A DNA stretch of 64,000 nt. Source: an uncultured Cohaesibacter sp. (GTDB lineage: Bacteria > Pseudomonadota > Alphaproteobacteria > Rhizobiales > Cohaesibacteraceae). The notes under the pieces are model-generated. The model saw only the letters and a list, made by a program, of their open reading frames with translations. It was not told the DNA's origin and did no database searches. The stretch's first letter is position 1. Each line of letters starts with the position of its first letter. The stretch covers positions 1,605,501 through 1,669,500 of the forward strand of contig NZ_OY762934.1 in NCBI RefSeq assembly GCF_963667045.1, given 5' to 3'. Shown here one piece after another: positions 9,901 to 18,151 of this stretch. The translations under genes and the position numbers were made by a program.

Positions 9901-11465
9901 TCTTCTGCGGTGCGCTGGTTTGTGGTGTCGAGCAATGTCCCGACGCAGCGAACCACCTCGCCATCGGTACCGACGACCGGGCGGGCACGCAGCAGGAACC
10001 AGTGGTAATGGCCATCTTCGGCGCGCAGGCGGAAGTCCATGTTGACCCGGCCACGGCGCTGCTCGATGACGGCATCCAGCATCGTGGTGAACCGGTCCTT
10101 GTCCTGCGGGTGGATGAGGTCAAGCCAGTCCCGCGCCGGCCCTTCAAGAACACCACGCTTGAGGCCAAGCAGCTTTTCGGCCTCACGGGAGGTGTGCATG
10201 CGGTCGCGCGGCACGTCCCAGTCCCAGACCATGTCGCCCGAGCCAACGATCGCCAATGCCCGGCGCTCGCTGTCGGAAACGATGCCCTGCGCCAGAATGC
10301 CCCCCGAGAAGGCATGCTGCATGATGGTGAAGCAGAACAGCAGCACCAGAAGCACCAGACCGCCATTGAGCGCGGGCTGCACCAGGTCGTTGTCCAGCAG
10401 CCCGGCAACCGAAGCTCCGGCAGCCAGCAGCCAGAGCAGCAGCAGGATCCACGTGGGGATCAGCATGATGGCGCGGTCAAAGCCGGTGTAGGCCAGATAG
10501 AGGATGACGGCAAATCCTGCGACCGAGGTGATCACCATCGACAGGCGGGCAATACCGGCGCCGAGCGAGGGGTCGTAAAGCGCCACACCAAGCACGACAA
10601 TGAGGAACAGCAGCCAGACGCCCGAGGCGTGCAGATAGCGCACATGCCAGCGATGCAGCGTCAGATAGGTGAACAGCAGAATGAGGATTGAGGCGGAGAA
10701 AGCCACCTCGGCAACGGCGCGCCAGATCGGCTCGTGGGCCGTAGGAATGTCAAATAGCCGGCCCATGAAGCCGAAGTCGATGGCCAGATAGGCCAGCACC
10801 GACCATGCCAGCAGAGCTGCGGCCGGAAACATGGCTGCCCCCTTGACCACGAACAGGATGGTCAGGAACAGCGCCAGAAGACCGGCGATGCCCAGCACGA
10901 TACCGCGATAGAAGGTGTAGCTGTTGACATAGTCCTTGTAGGCTTCCGGCTGCCACAGAGTGAGGCTGGTGAGACTCTTGGCGCTCTGTTCGCCCACGAA
11001 GGTGACCACATTACCCGGGTCGAGCGTGACGCGGAAAACATCGGCCTCGGTATCGGCAATGCGTTCAGGGGCAAAGCCCTGCGAGGTGGAAATGGCGTAA
11101 ACGCGGCGCGCACCCAGATCAGGCTTCAGCAGGCCTGAGCCAGACAGGCGAAAATGGGGCACGACGAGATAGCGGTCGATCTGGCGATCGGTATTGTTGG
11201 CGAGGGCGAAAACGAACCAGCCCGGCACAACGCCCTGTTGGCGGGCCCGCACTTCGATCCGGCGAACGATACCGTCTGGTCCTGGCGCTGTTGATACCTG
11301 AAGCCGATCCTTATCCCCTTCATAGAACTCGACCACATTGTCCAGCTTGAGCACTTTTGTGTCTGCGTTGACATCAACCGCTTCCACAGCCCAGGCTGTG
11401 GATGTGGCCACCAAGCCAAGCATCATGGCCAGAAGAGATATGATCAGGACGGATACGCGGTTCAC
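6918..11465 (-). CDS. Giant membrane PAS-GGDEF-EAL c-di-GMP phosphodiesterase with a 545-residue low-complexity tail
   Basis: 1515 residues from a GTG start at 11465, chosen because GAGAGAGG lies seven bases upstream; an ATG at 11489 has no such site. Order: signal peptide; periplasmic beta-rich domain to about residue 170 (7TMR-DISM-like); about seven TM helices to residue 400; PAS around 413-530 (GDMVWDWDVPRD); GGDEF domain with the motif changed to RFYGDQF near residue 605; EAL domain with intact FEALSRW (735), DDFGTGYS (860) and VAEGVES. The cyclase half therefore looks inactive or GTP-sensing, and the phosphodiesterase half active. After a charged coiled-coil (KRE/KAAQEA) comes about 545 residues dominated by Ala, Pro, Gln and His, then an acidic end (DDGEFPFNMPDLSNI). 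The tail is most unusual for the family. Confidence 0.9.
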   Translation of the reverse strand: MNRVSVLIISLLAMMLGLVATSTAWAVEAVDVNADTKVLKLDNVVEFYEGDKDRLQVSTAPGPDGIVRRIEVRARQQGVVPGWFVFALANNTDRQIDRYLVVPHFRLSGSGLLKPDLGARRVYAISTSQGFAPERIADTEADVFRVTLDPGNVVTFVGEQSAKSLTSLTLWQPEAYKDYVNSYTFYRGIVLGIAGLLALFLTILFVVKGAAMFPAAALLAWSVLAYLAIDFGFMGRLFDIPTAHEPIWRAVAEVAFSASILILLFTYLTLHRWHVRYLHASGVWLLFLIVVLGVALYDPSLGAGIARLSMVITSVAGFAVILYLAYTGFDRAIMLIPTWILLLLWLLAAGASVAGLLDNDLVQPALNGGLVLLVLLFCFTIMQHAFSGGILAQGIVSDSERRALAIVGSGDMVWDWDVPRDRMHTSREAEKLLGLKRGVLEGPARDWLDLIHPQDKDRFTTMLDAVIEQRRGRVNMDFRLRAEDGHYHWFLLRARPVVGTDGEVVRCVGTLLDTTNQRTAEERMLHDAVHDNLTGLANRELLQDRLVAAMNRTKAEGAARPATLLIDIDNFRHINDNYGLSVGDSILLTVARRLTRLLKVQDSIARFYGDQFAIILLSEQQPERIAVFADSARKVLRAPIVFGERELSLSVSIGIAIHDIQSHTTAADVINDAELALYHAKRMGGDRIEPFRPSLRQQGKLRGPLDKDLQFALERKEFEIVYQPIVSLEDRLIKGFEALSRWHHPQRGLISPAEFIPAAERTGFILPLGLHVMEQAARQLNQWQQSLEGMDQLFMSVNVSSQQLLRHDLINDVKTILSRSSLNTGTLKLELTESLVMENPEYASQVLTRLRQLGAGLSLDDFGTGYSSLSYLQHFPFDTLKIDKSFVTSDKGTSHIILQSIVRLAHDLDLSLVAEGVESERSVEQLSAMGCPLGQGYLFGKPLTADEAEIMLGKQIELARQMQLEMQARRQKAAQEAAARKSEEERKKREEQRRKEVAELERAQAHARAIAAQSLKEPEPAAKPKLKAEEAKSQEDESLEAMLAESLAFDLEGEETASRPATGNTSKEAKAEQGKPSEDQSAVDKATAPAPVHLKAAGITAAAERALQTKVAPRPQPQAPSQAPSQAQTQMPVHGQQPKAAPATAVGANGNNGGKPHPTAPAAQARSLSLELEQSLETAVGSAAPKAETDMSAAVKAQAVKVKAAETLGSLRDKVSGAKSLFSNPFKKAEGSKKEAEAKAAQTGSKAPAHRDMRPVPMPKLAEAHRPGVDAARQSQTQPVQRGVQASARPVPAPHAAPQSTQPRPAQQPVQQAALHEARGAVQNGSQGAVSRPLQPSAPQAASHAASHAVQRGPQQGAQAPQPAPQAGPIIHAPQGADERKAQPQGPRLHASEKGGAQQNPANEGISHDVHPGDGKAALMGTTTAAQPAGPSLPPLQPQAPAPNGPVIHTPAHAPDRPSAPTHAEPQQKPAATAPVGDDSDDGEFPFNMPDLSNIDQDIASAIQQAMRGTKKSRG

Positions 11466-11718
11466 CAGGGGCCCTCTCTCAATCAGCATCCATGCGGATA
11501 CAGTGCACCATAGTTAAAATTTTGCTCTTCGCCATACAAGGCGAAATTCTCAATTTCGTGCCTTTTTAAAAGGAAAAGGCCGCTTTGTCGGACAGGCTGG
11601 CAAAGTTTCCCCGTATATGATTGTTATTCATCCGGTCTTTCCGCCTTTGCCACGCGCAAATGGCGCTCCGCAGCGCCCTACGGAATCGCCTTTTCGGCTC
11701 TCATTTCATCCAGTCTTT

Positions 11719-12396
11719 TCAGAAACCGACAGACATCATGACATCACTGCGCAGGGCGGAGAAAAGCAGATGATCTTCCCATGCGCCATTGATGCAGAGA
11801 TAGCTTCTGGCCTTGCCTTCCATCTGGAAGCCGGCCTTTCTCAACACGGCAATCGAAGCATTGTTGTTTGGCAAGCAGGCTGCTTCGACACGATGGAGCC
11901 CCTGACAATCAAACAAATAGGGCAGAAGCAAGGCCAAGGCGGCGCTCATGTAGCCCTGTCCGGCATAATCCGCTCCCATCCAGTAGCCTATGGTTGCAGT
12001 CTGGCAGATGCCTCGCCTTATATTGGAAACATTGACGCCACCAAGCAGCCGATTGTCTCTGGTATCGAAGATGAGATAAGGCAACGAGCGACCTGATTTG
12101 CGGTCACGCTGATATTGGTCCAGCCTGCGGCGAAAGCCTCTGGGCGTCAGGTCATCGCGCGGCCAGATTGGCTCCCACGGTTTGAGAAAACCAGCGCTGT
12201 CTGCCCGCACTCTGGTCCATTGGGCATAATCGCTTTTGGTCGGGTGGCGCAGATAGACGCGGCGTCCCATCAGCCTGGGGTGCACGGCACCACGCAGAGA
12301 ACCCCTTCCCAGAACGGCGCTGACTGCCGTCGAGAAAATGCTTTCCGTCGAAATGGACCTTCCCAACCTGAAACGGGCTACCTTATCCGGGACCAT
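11719..12396 (-). CDS. GNAT N-acetyltransferase, RimJ/RimL type
   Basis: 225 residues. GRRVYLRHPTKSDY, TATIGYWMGADYAGQGYMSAAL, HRVEAACLPNNNASIAVLRKAGF and EGKARSYLCINGAWEDHLLFS match the RimJ/RimL branch of GNATs, which acetylate protein N-termini; YAGQGY is the acetyl-CoA pyrophosphate loop. The ATG at 12396 (MVPDKVARF) follows GGAAAGG at seven bases and is preferred over the upstream frame opening at 12444. It lies directly after the M16 peptidase gene on the same strand, an arrangement common in alphaproteobacteria (recalled, not checked). The substrate is unknown. Confidence 0.9.
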   Translation of the reverse strand: MVPDKVARFRLGRSISTESIFSTAVSAVLGRGSLRGAVHPRLMGRRVYLRHPTKSDYAQWTRVRADSAGFLKPWEPIWPRDDLTPRGFRRRLDQYQRDRKSGRSLPYLIFDTRDNRLLGGVNVSNIRRGICQTATIGYWMGADYAGQGYMSAALALLLPYLFDCQGLHRVEAACLPNNNASIAVLRKAGFQMEGKARSYLCINGAWEDHLLFSALRSDVMMSVGF

Positions 12397-12653
12397 GTCC
12401 GTGCCTTTCCAACTTGCCCTCCCCCACCAGACAGCCTGAGCCAAAGCTGCGCCAACATGCGAGCCACTGGCACAGCGCCCCGCACCCTCACGAGCTTAGC
12501 GCACAGCAAGGAGCAAGGGAAAGGCCCTCCGTGCCAAAACCGTTACGATTCTTGCGGAAATATCCCCGATATCTGCAGGAGGGGCCAACCGGCACCGGCA
12601 ACGCCCAGCTCCGCAGCCGTGGCGGATGCCATCAGGCGGTCAGCAAAAGCAGA

Positions 12654-13934
12654 TCAGGTCTGGGGTCTGGCCGAGCCCAGACGGCTGGCAACCTCATCGA
12701 CCCGCATCAGCTTGCGCACCGGCCCGACAGAGGACAGGGTCGGCACGCTGTGGCAAAAAATCTGCTCGGCCAGTGCCTTGACATCATCGACGGAGACATC
12801 GGCCACCGTCTCTTCCATTTCTTCAAGAAGACGCGGGCGGCCATAGAGCACCACCTGACGCGATAGCTGACTGGCGCGGGAAGACGGGCTTTCGGTGCCC
12901 ATCAGCAGGCCTGCCTTAATCTGTGCGCGGGCGCGGTTGAGTTCTGCAGGCGTCAGGTCATCGATGACACGGGTGAGTTCATCGACCATCACCGGCATCA
13001 GCTCTTCCAGATGCTCGGCAGCGGTGGCGGCATGAATGCCGAACAGGCCGCTGTCCACGAAACCCCAGTGGAAGGTGTAGATGGAATAGCAAAGGCCCCG
13101 TTTTTCGCGAACTTCCTGAAACAGGCGCGAAGACATGCCGCCACCCATGATAGCGGCCAGCAACTGAGCAACGTAATAGTTGTCATTGGTGAAGGGGCGC
13201 CCCTCGAAGCCGAGCACCACCTGCGCTTCCATCAGATCCTTCTGTATATCGCGGCTCTCGCCACCCCGGTAGTGGGCAACGGACAAGTCCTTGGGCGTGG
13301 TCTTGCTAAAGGAGGCAAAGGCCTTCTCGCCAAGATCGACCAGATCCTCGTGACGGACGGCACCGGCTGCGGCCAGAACCATGTTCGGGCCGTGATAGTG
13401 GGTCGCCATGTAATTGTCGATGTCGAAAGACGAGAAGCTCTGCACCGTCTCGGGCGTGCCGAGAATCGGACGACCAAGCGGCTGATCCGGAAAGGCCTGT
13501 TCGAGGATATGATCGAAGACCCGGTCTTCCGGCATGTCATAGGCGGCACCGATCTCCTGGACAATCACCTGCTTTTCCCGCTCCAATTCCTCTTCATCGA
13601 AGGTGGAGTTGGCCAGAATGTCACCCAGAATATCCACCGCCAGCGGCAGGTCCTCTTCCAGAATGCGGACGAAATAGGAGGTATTTTCAATTCCCGTCGA
13701 AGCATTGACGTCGCCGCCAACGGACTCGATCTCCTCCACGATCTGCACAGCCGAGCGCGTTTCCGTACCCTTGAAGGCCATGTGTTCGAGCAGATGGGAG
13801 ATGCCGTGTTCATTGGCTTCTTCGGAGCGGGACCCGGCATTGACCCAGACGCCGACGGCGCTGCTCTTGAGATGGGGCATCTGATCGGAAACGACGGTCA
13901 TGCCATTGGCAAGCCGGGTCATGTTGACTGGCAC
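12654..13934 (-). CDS. M16 family zinc peptidase (mitochondrial-processing-peptidase-like)
   Basis: 426 residues starting at a GTG with AGGGAG upstream. GISHLLEHMAFKG contains the inverted zinc motif HxxEH (H47, E50, H51). ELEREKQVIVQEI supplies the downstream glutamate, and the Gly-rich GGGMSSRLFQEVREKRGLCYSIY loop is the substrate-binding segment of the C-terminal half. This is the bacterial homologue of the mitochondrial processing peptidase beta subunit. No second inactive M16 partner is present beside it. It sits between thrC and the GNAT gene on the same strand. Confidence 0.93.
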   Translation of the reverse strand: MPVNMTRLANGMTVVSDQMPHLKSSAVGVWVNAGSRSEEANEHGISHLLEHMAFKGTETRSAVQIVEEIESVGGDVNASTGIENTSYFVRILEEDLPLAVDILGDILANSTFDEEELEREKQVIVQEIGAAYDMPEDRVFDHILEQAFPDQPLGRPILGTPETVQSFSSFDIDNYMATHYHGPNMVLAAAGAVRHEDLVDLGEKAFASFSKTTPKDLSVAHYRGGESRDIQKDLMEAQVVLGFEGRPFTNDNYYVAQLLAAIMGGGMSSRLFQEVREKRGLCYSIYTFHWGFVDSGLFGIHAATAAEHLEELMPVMVDELTRVIDDLTPAELNRARAQIKAGLLMGTESPSSRASQLSRQVVLYGRPRLLEEMEETVADVSVDDVKALAEQIFCHSVPTLSSVGPVRKLMRVDEVASRLGSARPQT

Positions 13935-14094
13935 GAGTGTTCTTGCTCCCTGCTCGATGTCCCCGGCGCAAGCGGGCCGAGGCCACCGGTGGCGCGCTTC
14001 CTGTCATCCCAGCCGCTCAGCCTTCCGGAAAGGCTGGTTGCAGGTTCGGGAGCGCGCTCTCTTATTGGTGTTCGTGTAACGTTTGTCCTGATTC

Positions 14095-15546
14095 TCAGGC
14101 GTCCTTGTCAGTGGCCGCACGGGAACGGGCGAGAATGAAAGCCTCGACATCCTCAAGCTGGTTGTCTACGACCGTCAGGCGTTCTTCGCGATCCATCAGA
14201 TCGCCAAGCCAGACCGGCAGGGCCGGATACTGGCCGGATGCGGCCTCGACAGCTGCCGGGAACTTGGCCGGATGGGCGGTAGACAGCACGATCATCGGAG
14301 CCATGGGCGTTTCATCACCCTCACCTGCCTCGGCGGCCCTGCTGGCAGCGGCTGCAAACTTGCGCGCTACATGAACGCCGACGGCCGAATGAGGATCGAG
14401 CAGATAGCCGCTGTCGGCCAGCACCGTTTGGATGGTCACCGCAGTGTCTTCCTCGCTTGCCCGATCTGCAGCAAAGCCTGAGCGCAACTGGCTCAGAGGC
14501 TGGTCATCAATCGAGAAGGAGCCGGATTGCTTGAGACTGGCCATCATGCGGTTGACCGCGTCGCTGTCCCGCTCATGCACCTCGAACAGCAGACGCTCGA
14601 AGTTGGAGGACACCTGAATGTCCATGCTCGGCGAAACTGATGGCGTGACACCCTTGACCTCGTAGCGGCCGCTTTCCAGCGTGCGGGCCAAAATGTCATT
14701 CTGGTTGGTGGCGATAATCAGCTTGTCGATTGGCAGGCCCATCTGCTTGGCAACGAAACCGGCAAAGATGTCGCCGAAGTTGCCCGTCGGCACGGTGAAG
14801 GACACCGCCCGGTAGGGCGCGCCCAGCGACAGGGCTGCGGAGAAGTAATAAACGATCTGGGCCATGATGCGGCCCCAGTTGATCGAGTTGACACCGGACA
14901 TGGCAATGGAATCACGGAAGCTCGCGTGAGCGAACATGTCCTTGAGCAGCCCCTGACAATCATCGAAATTGCCGTTGAGCGCGATGCAATGGACATTGTC
15001 GTCCAGCACGGAGGTCATCTGGCGCTGCTGCACCGGCGAAACCTTGCCGTTCGGGAACAGGATGAAGATATCGGTGTTGGAACGGCCGCGGAACGCCTCG
15101 ATGGCGGCGCCACCGGTATCACCGGAGGTGGCGCCAACGATGGTGGCGCGGGCGCCCTTTTCGGCCAGCACGAAATCCATCAGGCGCGCCAGAAGCTGCA
15201 TGGCGACATCCTTGAAGGCCAGCGTCGGGCCGTGGAACAGCTCAAGCACGAATTCGTTGGCTCCGGTCTGCACCAGCGGAGCAACCGCATCATGGCGGAA
15301 GGTGGCATAAGCTTCGGTTATCATGGTGCGGAAAGTCTGCTCGGCAATTTCGCCTTCGACATAAGGCCACATGACCGCAAAGGCGATATCGGCATAGCTC
15401 TTGCCTGCGAGCGAAGCGATTTCTTCGTCGGTCAGCACCGGCCAGACCTTTGGCACATACAGGCCCCCATCGCTGGCAAGCCCTGCCAGGATGGCATCAC
15501 AAAAGCCCAGTTCGGGCGCATTGCCCCGCGTGCTTACATATTTCAC
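14095..15546 (-). CDS. thrC: Threonine synthase
   Basis: 483 residues. KYVSTRGNAPELGFCDAILAGLASDGGLYVP is the N-terminal block of the fungal/proteobacterial ThrC type. FHGPTLAFKDVAMQLL holds the PLP-binding lysine, and GATSGDTGGAAIEAFRG and VPTGNFGDIFAGFVAKQMG bind the phosphate. It converts O-phosphohomoserine to threonine. I chose the GTG at 15546 (AAGGG ten bases upstream), not the TTG at 15555. ThrB, which makes its substrate, is encoded at 35.3 kb, so the pathway is split. Confidence 0.96.
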   Translation of the reverse strand: MKYVSTRGNAPELGFCDAILAGLASDGGLYVPKVWPVLTDEEIASLAGKSYADIAFAVMWPYVEGEIAEQTFRTMITEAYATFRHDAVAPLVQTGANEFVLELFHGPTLAFKDVAMQLLARLMDFVLAEKGARATIVGATSGDTGGAAIEAFRGRSNTDIFILFPNGKVSPVQQRQMTSVLDDNVHCIALNGNFDDCQGLLKDMFAHASFRDSIAMSGVNSINWGRIMAQIVYYFSAALSLGAPYRAVSFTVPTGNFGDIFAGFVAKQMGLPIDKLIIATNQNDILARTLESGRYEVKGVTPSVSPSMDIQVSSNFERLLFEVHERDSDAVNRMMASLKQSGSFSIDDQPLSQLRSGFAADRASEEDTAVTIQTVLADSGYLLDPHSAVGVHVARKFAAAASRAAEAGEGDETPMAPMIVLSTAHPAKFPAAVEAASGQYPALPVWLGDLMDREERLTVVDNQLEDVEAFILARSRAATDKDA

Positions 15547-15739
15547 GTCAATCAAGCCCTTATTGCTTGGCGCCGTAGTCTAGGCAAATGGCGCACTCCC
15601 TTTGTCCGCGGCACCCTACATCGTCGGCATTTTGAGGGCAAGGGCCTTGAAGGCCCAGCCGGATTGCTGGCCGGATTGCAATCCGATTGTCGCCAGATCG
15701 CGGCACGGAGTGCACTCTCGCCCGGCAAGAGCCGGATAC

Positions 15740-15771
15740 AAAAAGAAAGCAGCGCGGGGGCGCTGCTTTCT
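15740..15771 (-). terminator. Rho-independent terminator of the ParD-like gene
   Basis: On the minus strand AGAAAGCAGCGC and GCGCTGCTTTCT form a perfect 12-bp stem around CCCC, followed by TTTTG. It lies 57 bases past the ParD-like stop and before the thrC start, so thrC needs its own promoter. Confidence 0.85.
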
Positions 15772-15827
15772 CTGAAAGGCTCGTCATTCCCCTGTCATCC
15801 GACAGGGGCATTGCTGCAAAATTGATC

Positions 15828-16166
15828 TTACTCCGCAGCGATCTGCGAACGCAGCAATCCTTTGGTAACGGGAATAGCAGGCAGGACGTGGCCGGGTTCG
15901 CCAGCAACAGATGCAAGCGCCCGCATGGCCTCGGTCACAGACCGGGAGACTTCACTGGCTTCCTTTTCTGATTCATTCATCCCGCTTTCATCCATCGAGC
16001 TGCCTGCCAGCTTGCTCTTTTCCAGACGAAAACGCAGTTCCTGCTCTTCAAGAAGGCGCAATCCGGCCTGCAGGACTTCCATGTCACTGGTAAACCGCCC
16101 GCTTGCCACCTGCCTAGAGATGAACTGCTCAAAATAGGCACCGATTTCTACCGCATTGTCTGTCAT
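15828..16166 (-). CDS. ParD-like ribbon-helix-helix protein without a toxin partner
   Basis: 112 residues from the ATG at 16166; a GTG at 16172 is also possible. Residues 3-50 (EIGAYFEQFISRQVASGRF, then EVLQAGLRLLEEQE) match the ParD/CopG-type DNA-binding N-terminus of type II antitoxins. The C-terminal 60 residues are charged and Ser/Glu-rich, and end in VTKGLLRSQIAAE. Antitoxins normally precede a toxin gene of about 100 codons. Here the next feature is a terminator and then thrC, and no ParE-like frame is found within 800 bases upstream. It could be a solitary autoregulator or a relic. Confidence 0.65.
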   Translation of the reverse strand: MTDNAVEIGAYFEQFISRQVASGRFTSDMEVLQAGLRLLEEQELRFRLEKSKLAGSSMDESGMNESEKEASEVSRSVTEAMRALASVAGEPGHVLPAIPVTKGLLRSQIAAE

Positions 16167-16993
16167 ATTCACGTCAGCTTCGCCTTTCATTTTTTGGTCT
16201 TGCCATCCTCTATACCGATTGCGTTCCAAGTGATGTGCCGCATCAGAAACGCAACCGGCATCCGCCATCGACAGAAAAACACTTGCCCGGCAACGAGTAC
16301 CTGACCCCGGCAAGCACGTCTTTTTGATTGGAGACTTGTCGTAAAACCACGTTCGGTCCGGAGACCTCTTGTTTGTTCTCAATATCCCCGGTCTGAAGAT
16401 GTCGTGGGGCTACTTTGGCAAGCCGGAAAGAATTTGGAAATGATTCTTTCGCGCCCTTTTCCACTGAGGCCATCAAGAATTTTTTAACCTATCCACAAAT
16501 CCCCAGTTAACCATTTCTTAAGCCTCTGAGAAATCTAGCAACAGGTTCTGTCAAGAATGCAGGAGGAGGTTTTTTTTATTTTTTTCGTGCCGCCACGACT
16601 AAATTTGTTATCCCCAGACGTACTCAGTTCGTTCTCATTTGTTAACCTTGCCAAGCCCGTTTGGAGCGGTTTTGCGCAAAAACACCTAGATTCTTGGCCC
16701 GCCGCGCGACCGGACAGAACGGAGAGGAGAGAGTGGTGCGTGGAAGCAGATGGCTAAAGCGGCAGGAAAAGTCATCCCTCGCCCTCCCCGATTGCTTCGA
16801 GAATTAACCACGTTCCTAGAAACGCCCGGTCGCACATAGAAATACGTATACCATTTGTTAACGATCTTATAAGGTTCCAGGTGCGACTGCCCGTTAAAAT
16901 TGATAAAATTTGATCAAAATACTTCACTGCCCATCAAGGCCTTGGAAAGGCTTTTCAAGCAACGGCTTGTTCTGATCAAAGAGATGAACTGGT
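16167..16993. other. 827-base AT-rich intergenic region upstream of parD-like and pilZ genes
   Basis: No convincing gene is seen. The frame at 16557-16757 (66 codons) starts inside a poly-T stretch, has no family resemblance and no ribosome-binding site of note. The region is rich in TTAA words: one perfect TTAA-N7-TTAA element (listed separately) and near matches at 16858 and around 16640. It also has long T runs near 16570 and a TTTGATCAAA palindrome at 16909. It probably holds divergent promoters. Confidence 0.5.
16507..16521. promoter_or_regulatory. CtrA-type box TTAA-N7-TTAA
   Basis: TTAACCATTTCTTAA matches the full alphaproteobacterial CtrA consensus, including the TTAACCAT extension. 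It lies 341 bases upstream of the ParD-like start and 473 bases upstream of the first PilZ gene, so the target is not certain. Confidence 0.5.
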
Positions 16994-17392
16994 ATGAGTG
17001 AAATCACACAAAGGGAAGAACGCAGACGCATCGCGAGGTCTGCAGTCGCCAAGGACGGCAAGCTCTTTGTCGACAATTTCAGTATTATAATCGATTGTCA
17101 AATCGACAACGAAAGCGAAGCTGGCATGAGCCTGTTGCTTACGCGTGACGACATTCAATCATTGCCCAAGCAGATCTCCCTGCTCGACAAGAAGACTGGC
17201 AGCATCGTTGATGCCGATGTCATCTGGCGGAACGGCGAAAGGGCTGGCGTACAATTCAGGGGCAAGATGACTGCGGTTGAACAACTGCCTGGCGCCGACA
17301 TTCGTCGACTGTCCATAATTGCAACCCGACGGCTCAGCAAGCCAAGTCTTTGGCACCGCACCGTGAGCGGAGCCGCAAAGGGATTTGAATAA
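16994..17392 (+). CDS. PilZ-domain protein
   Basis: 132 residues. It opens with an Arg-rich stretch (REERRRIAR, RxxxR) and has NESEAG near residue 39, which fits the (D/N)xSxxG part of the PilZ c-di-GMP-binding signature. Residues 60-95 (LLDKKTGSIVDADVIWRNGERAGVQF) form the typical PilZ barrel end. PilZ proteins bind c-di-GMP and relay it to motility or envelope targets. It is a single domain with no TM helix. A close relative lies 410 bases downstream on the same strand. A clear terminator follows, so the two are transcribed separately. Confidence 0.85.
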   Translation: MSEITQREERRRIARSAVAKDGKLFVDNFSIIIDCQIDNESEAGMSLLLTRDDIQSLPKQISLLDKKTGSIVDADVIWRNGERAGVQFRGKMTAVEQLPGADIRRLSIIATRRLSKPSLWHRTVSGAAKGFE

Positions 17393-17421
17393 CTAGCACG
17401 ATCTCACACATCAACCTTGAG

Positions 17422-17446
17422 GGCAGGCCTTGCGGCCTGCCTTTTT
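17422..17446 (+). terminator. Rho-independent terminator after first pilZ gene
   Basis: GGCAGGCC and GGCCTGCC form a perfect 8-bp stem around TTGC followed by five T. It lies 30 bases after the stop codon. Confidence 0.9.
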
Positions 17447-17634
17447 CTATTTGCAGGCTCATCAATGCGGATTTTGGCCAGTCATTGAGATGGGAAAAGC
17501 TGCGGTTTGGACTGAAGCGCGCCACCTGTCCGTGTGGTTTGCACCGTTCCTCGCATTCCCTTGAATCCAAGGAAATCCATAAATATCTGAAATTGATAAG
17601 AAAAATATATTTACCACAAAATCGAATCTTTTTC

Positions 17635-17649
17635 TTAACGTCTCGTTAA
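17635..17649. promoter_or_regulatory. CtrA-type box TTAA-N7-TTAA upstream of second pilZ gene
   Basis: TTAACGTCTCGTTAA is a perfect TTAA-N7-TTAA element 155 bases before the second PilZ start, inside an AT-rich promoter region. CtrA is the master cell-cycle and flagellar regulator of alphaproteobacteria, so control of these PilZ genes by it is plausible (inference). Confidence 0.55.
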
Positions 17650-17803
17650 TACAACCATTAGGTTTATTCTTAAGAAACTTTAAACAAAGCCGCCCTCAGC
17701 TTAATATTCAGGAAACAGCACAGATACAGCAGCACTGATGCAACAGCGTTGGCATCTGGGCCGATTGTGCAAAGATTGAAGCCACAGGCAGGGGTGTGGA
17801 AAC

Positions 17804-18127
17804 ATGGAAGAGCAACAGGACCGCAGGCAAGACCAACGTCACCGTGTCTTCAAGGGCGGCAAGCTGTTCTTTCGCGGTTTCATGGTCAGTGCAGACTGCA
17901 TCATTCGTAATGAGGCAGAAAGCGGCATGCAGCTGGAAGTCGACCCGGCAACGATGTTGCCGCCGACCCTGTCGCTTCTGGACCGCAAGGCTGGTCTCCT
18001 CAGCAAGGTCCGCATCGTCTGGCGGAAAGGGCGGCGCATGGGCGTCGCCACTGAAGGGGCGCCCGAAGATGTGCGCACGACCGCCCGGGCCGATATCAGC
18101 AATCTGATGCCGCTGTTGCGTTGTTGA
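17804..18127 (+). CDS. PilZ-domain protein (second copy, altered signature)
   Basis: 107 residues with the same plan as the protein at 16994: an Arg-rich start (RRQDQRHRVF), then FMVSADCIIRNEAESGM, then LLDRKAGLLSKVRIVWRKGRRMGVATEG. The RxxxR half of the c-di-GMP signature is present. The second half reads NEAESG, with Ala where Ser is usual, so binding may be weak. The two genes look like an old tandem duplication. The ATG at 17804 is preceded by a G-rich stretch. Confidence 0.8.
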   Translation: MEEQQDRRQDQRHRVFKGGKLFFRGFMVSADCIIRNEAESGMQLEVDPATMLPPTLSLLDRKAGLLSKVRIVWRKGRRMGVATEGAPEDVRTTARADISNLMPLLRC

Positions 18128-18151
18128 CGACTGCTCAGGCGAGCAGCAGGT

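Noticed and set aside
9234-10691. 485-codon plus-strand frame over the GGDEF-EAL gene
   Set aside because: Antisense shadow of the PAS-GGDEF coding region; no domain seen.
16557-16757. 66-codon frame in the gap upstream of the first PilZ gene
   Set aside because: It starts in a poly-T stretch and shows no domain; start signal poor.
16909-16918. TTTGATCAAA palindrome as an FNR box
   Set aside because: It lacks the four-base spacer of the TTGAT-N4-ATCAA consensus.
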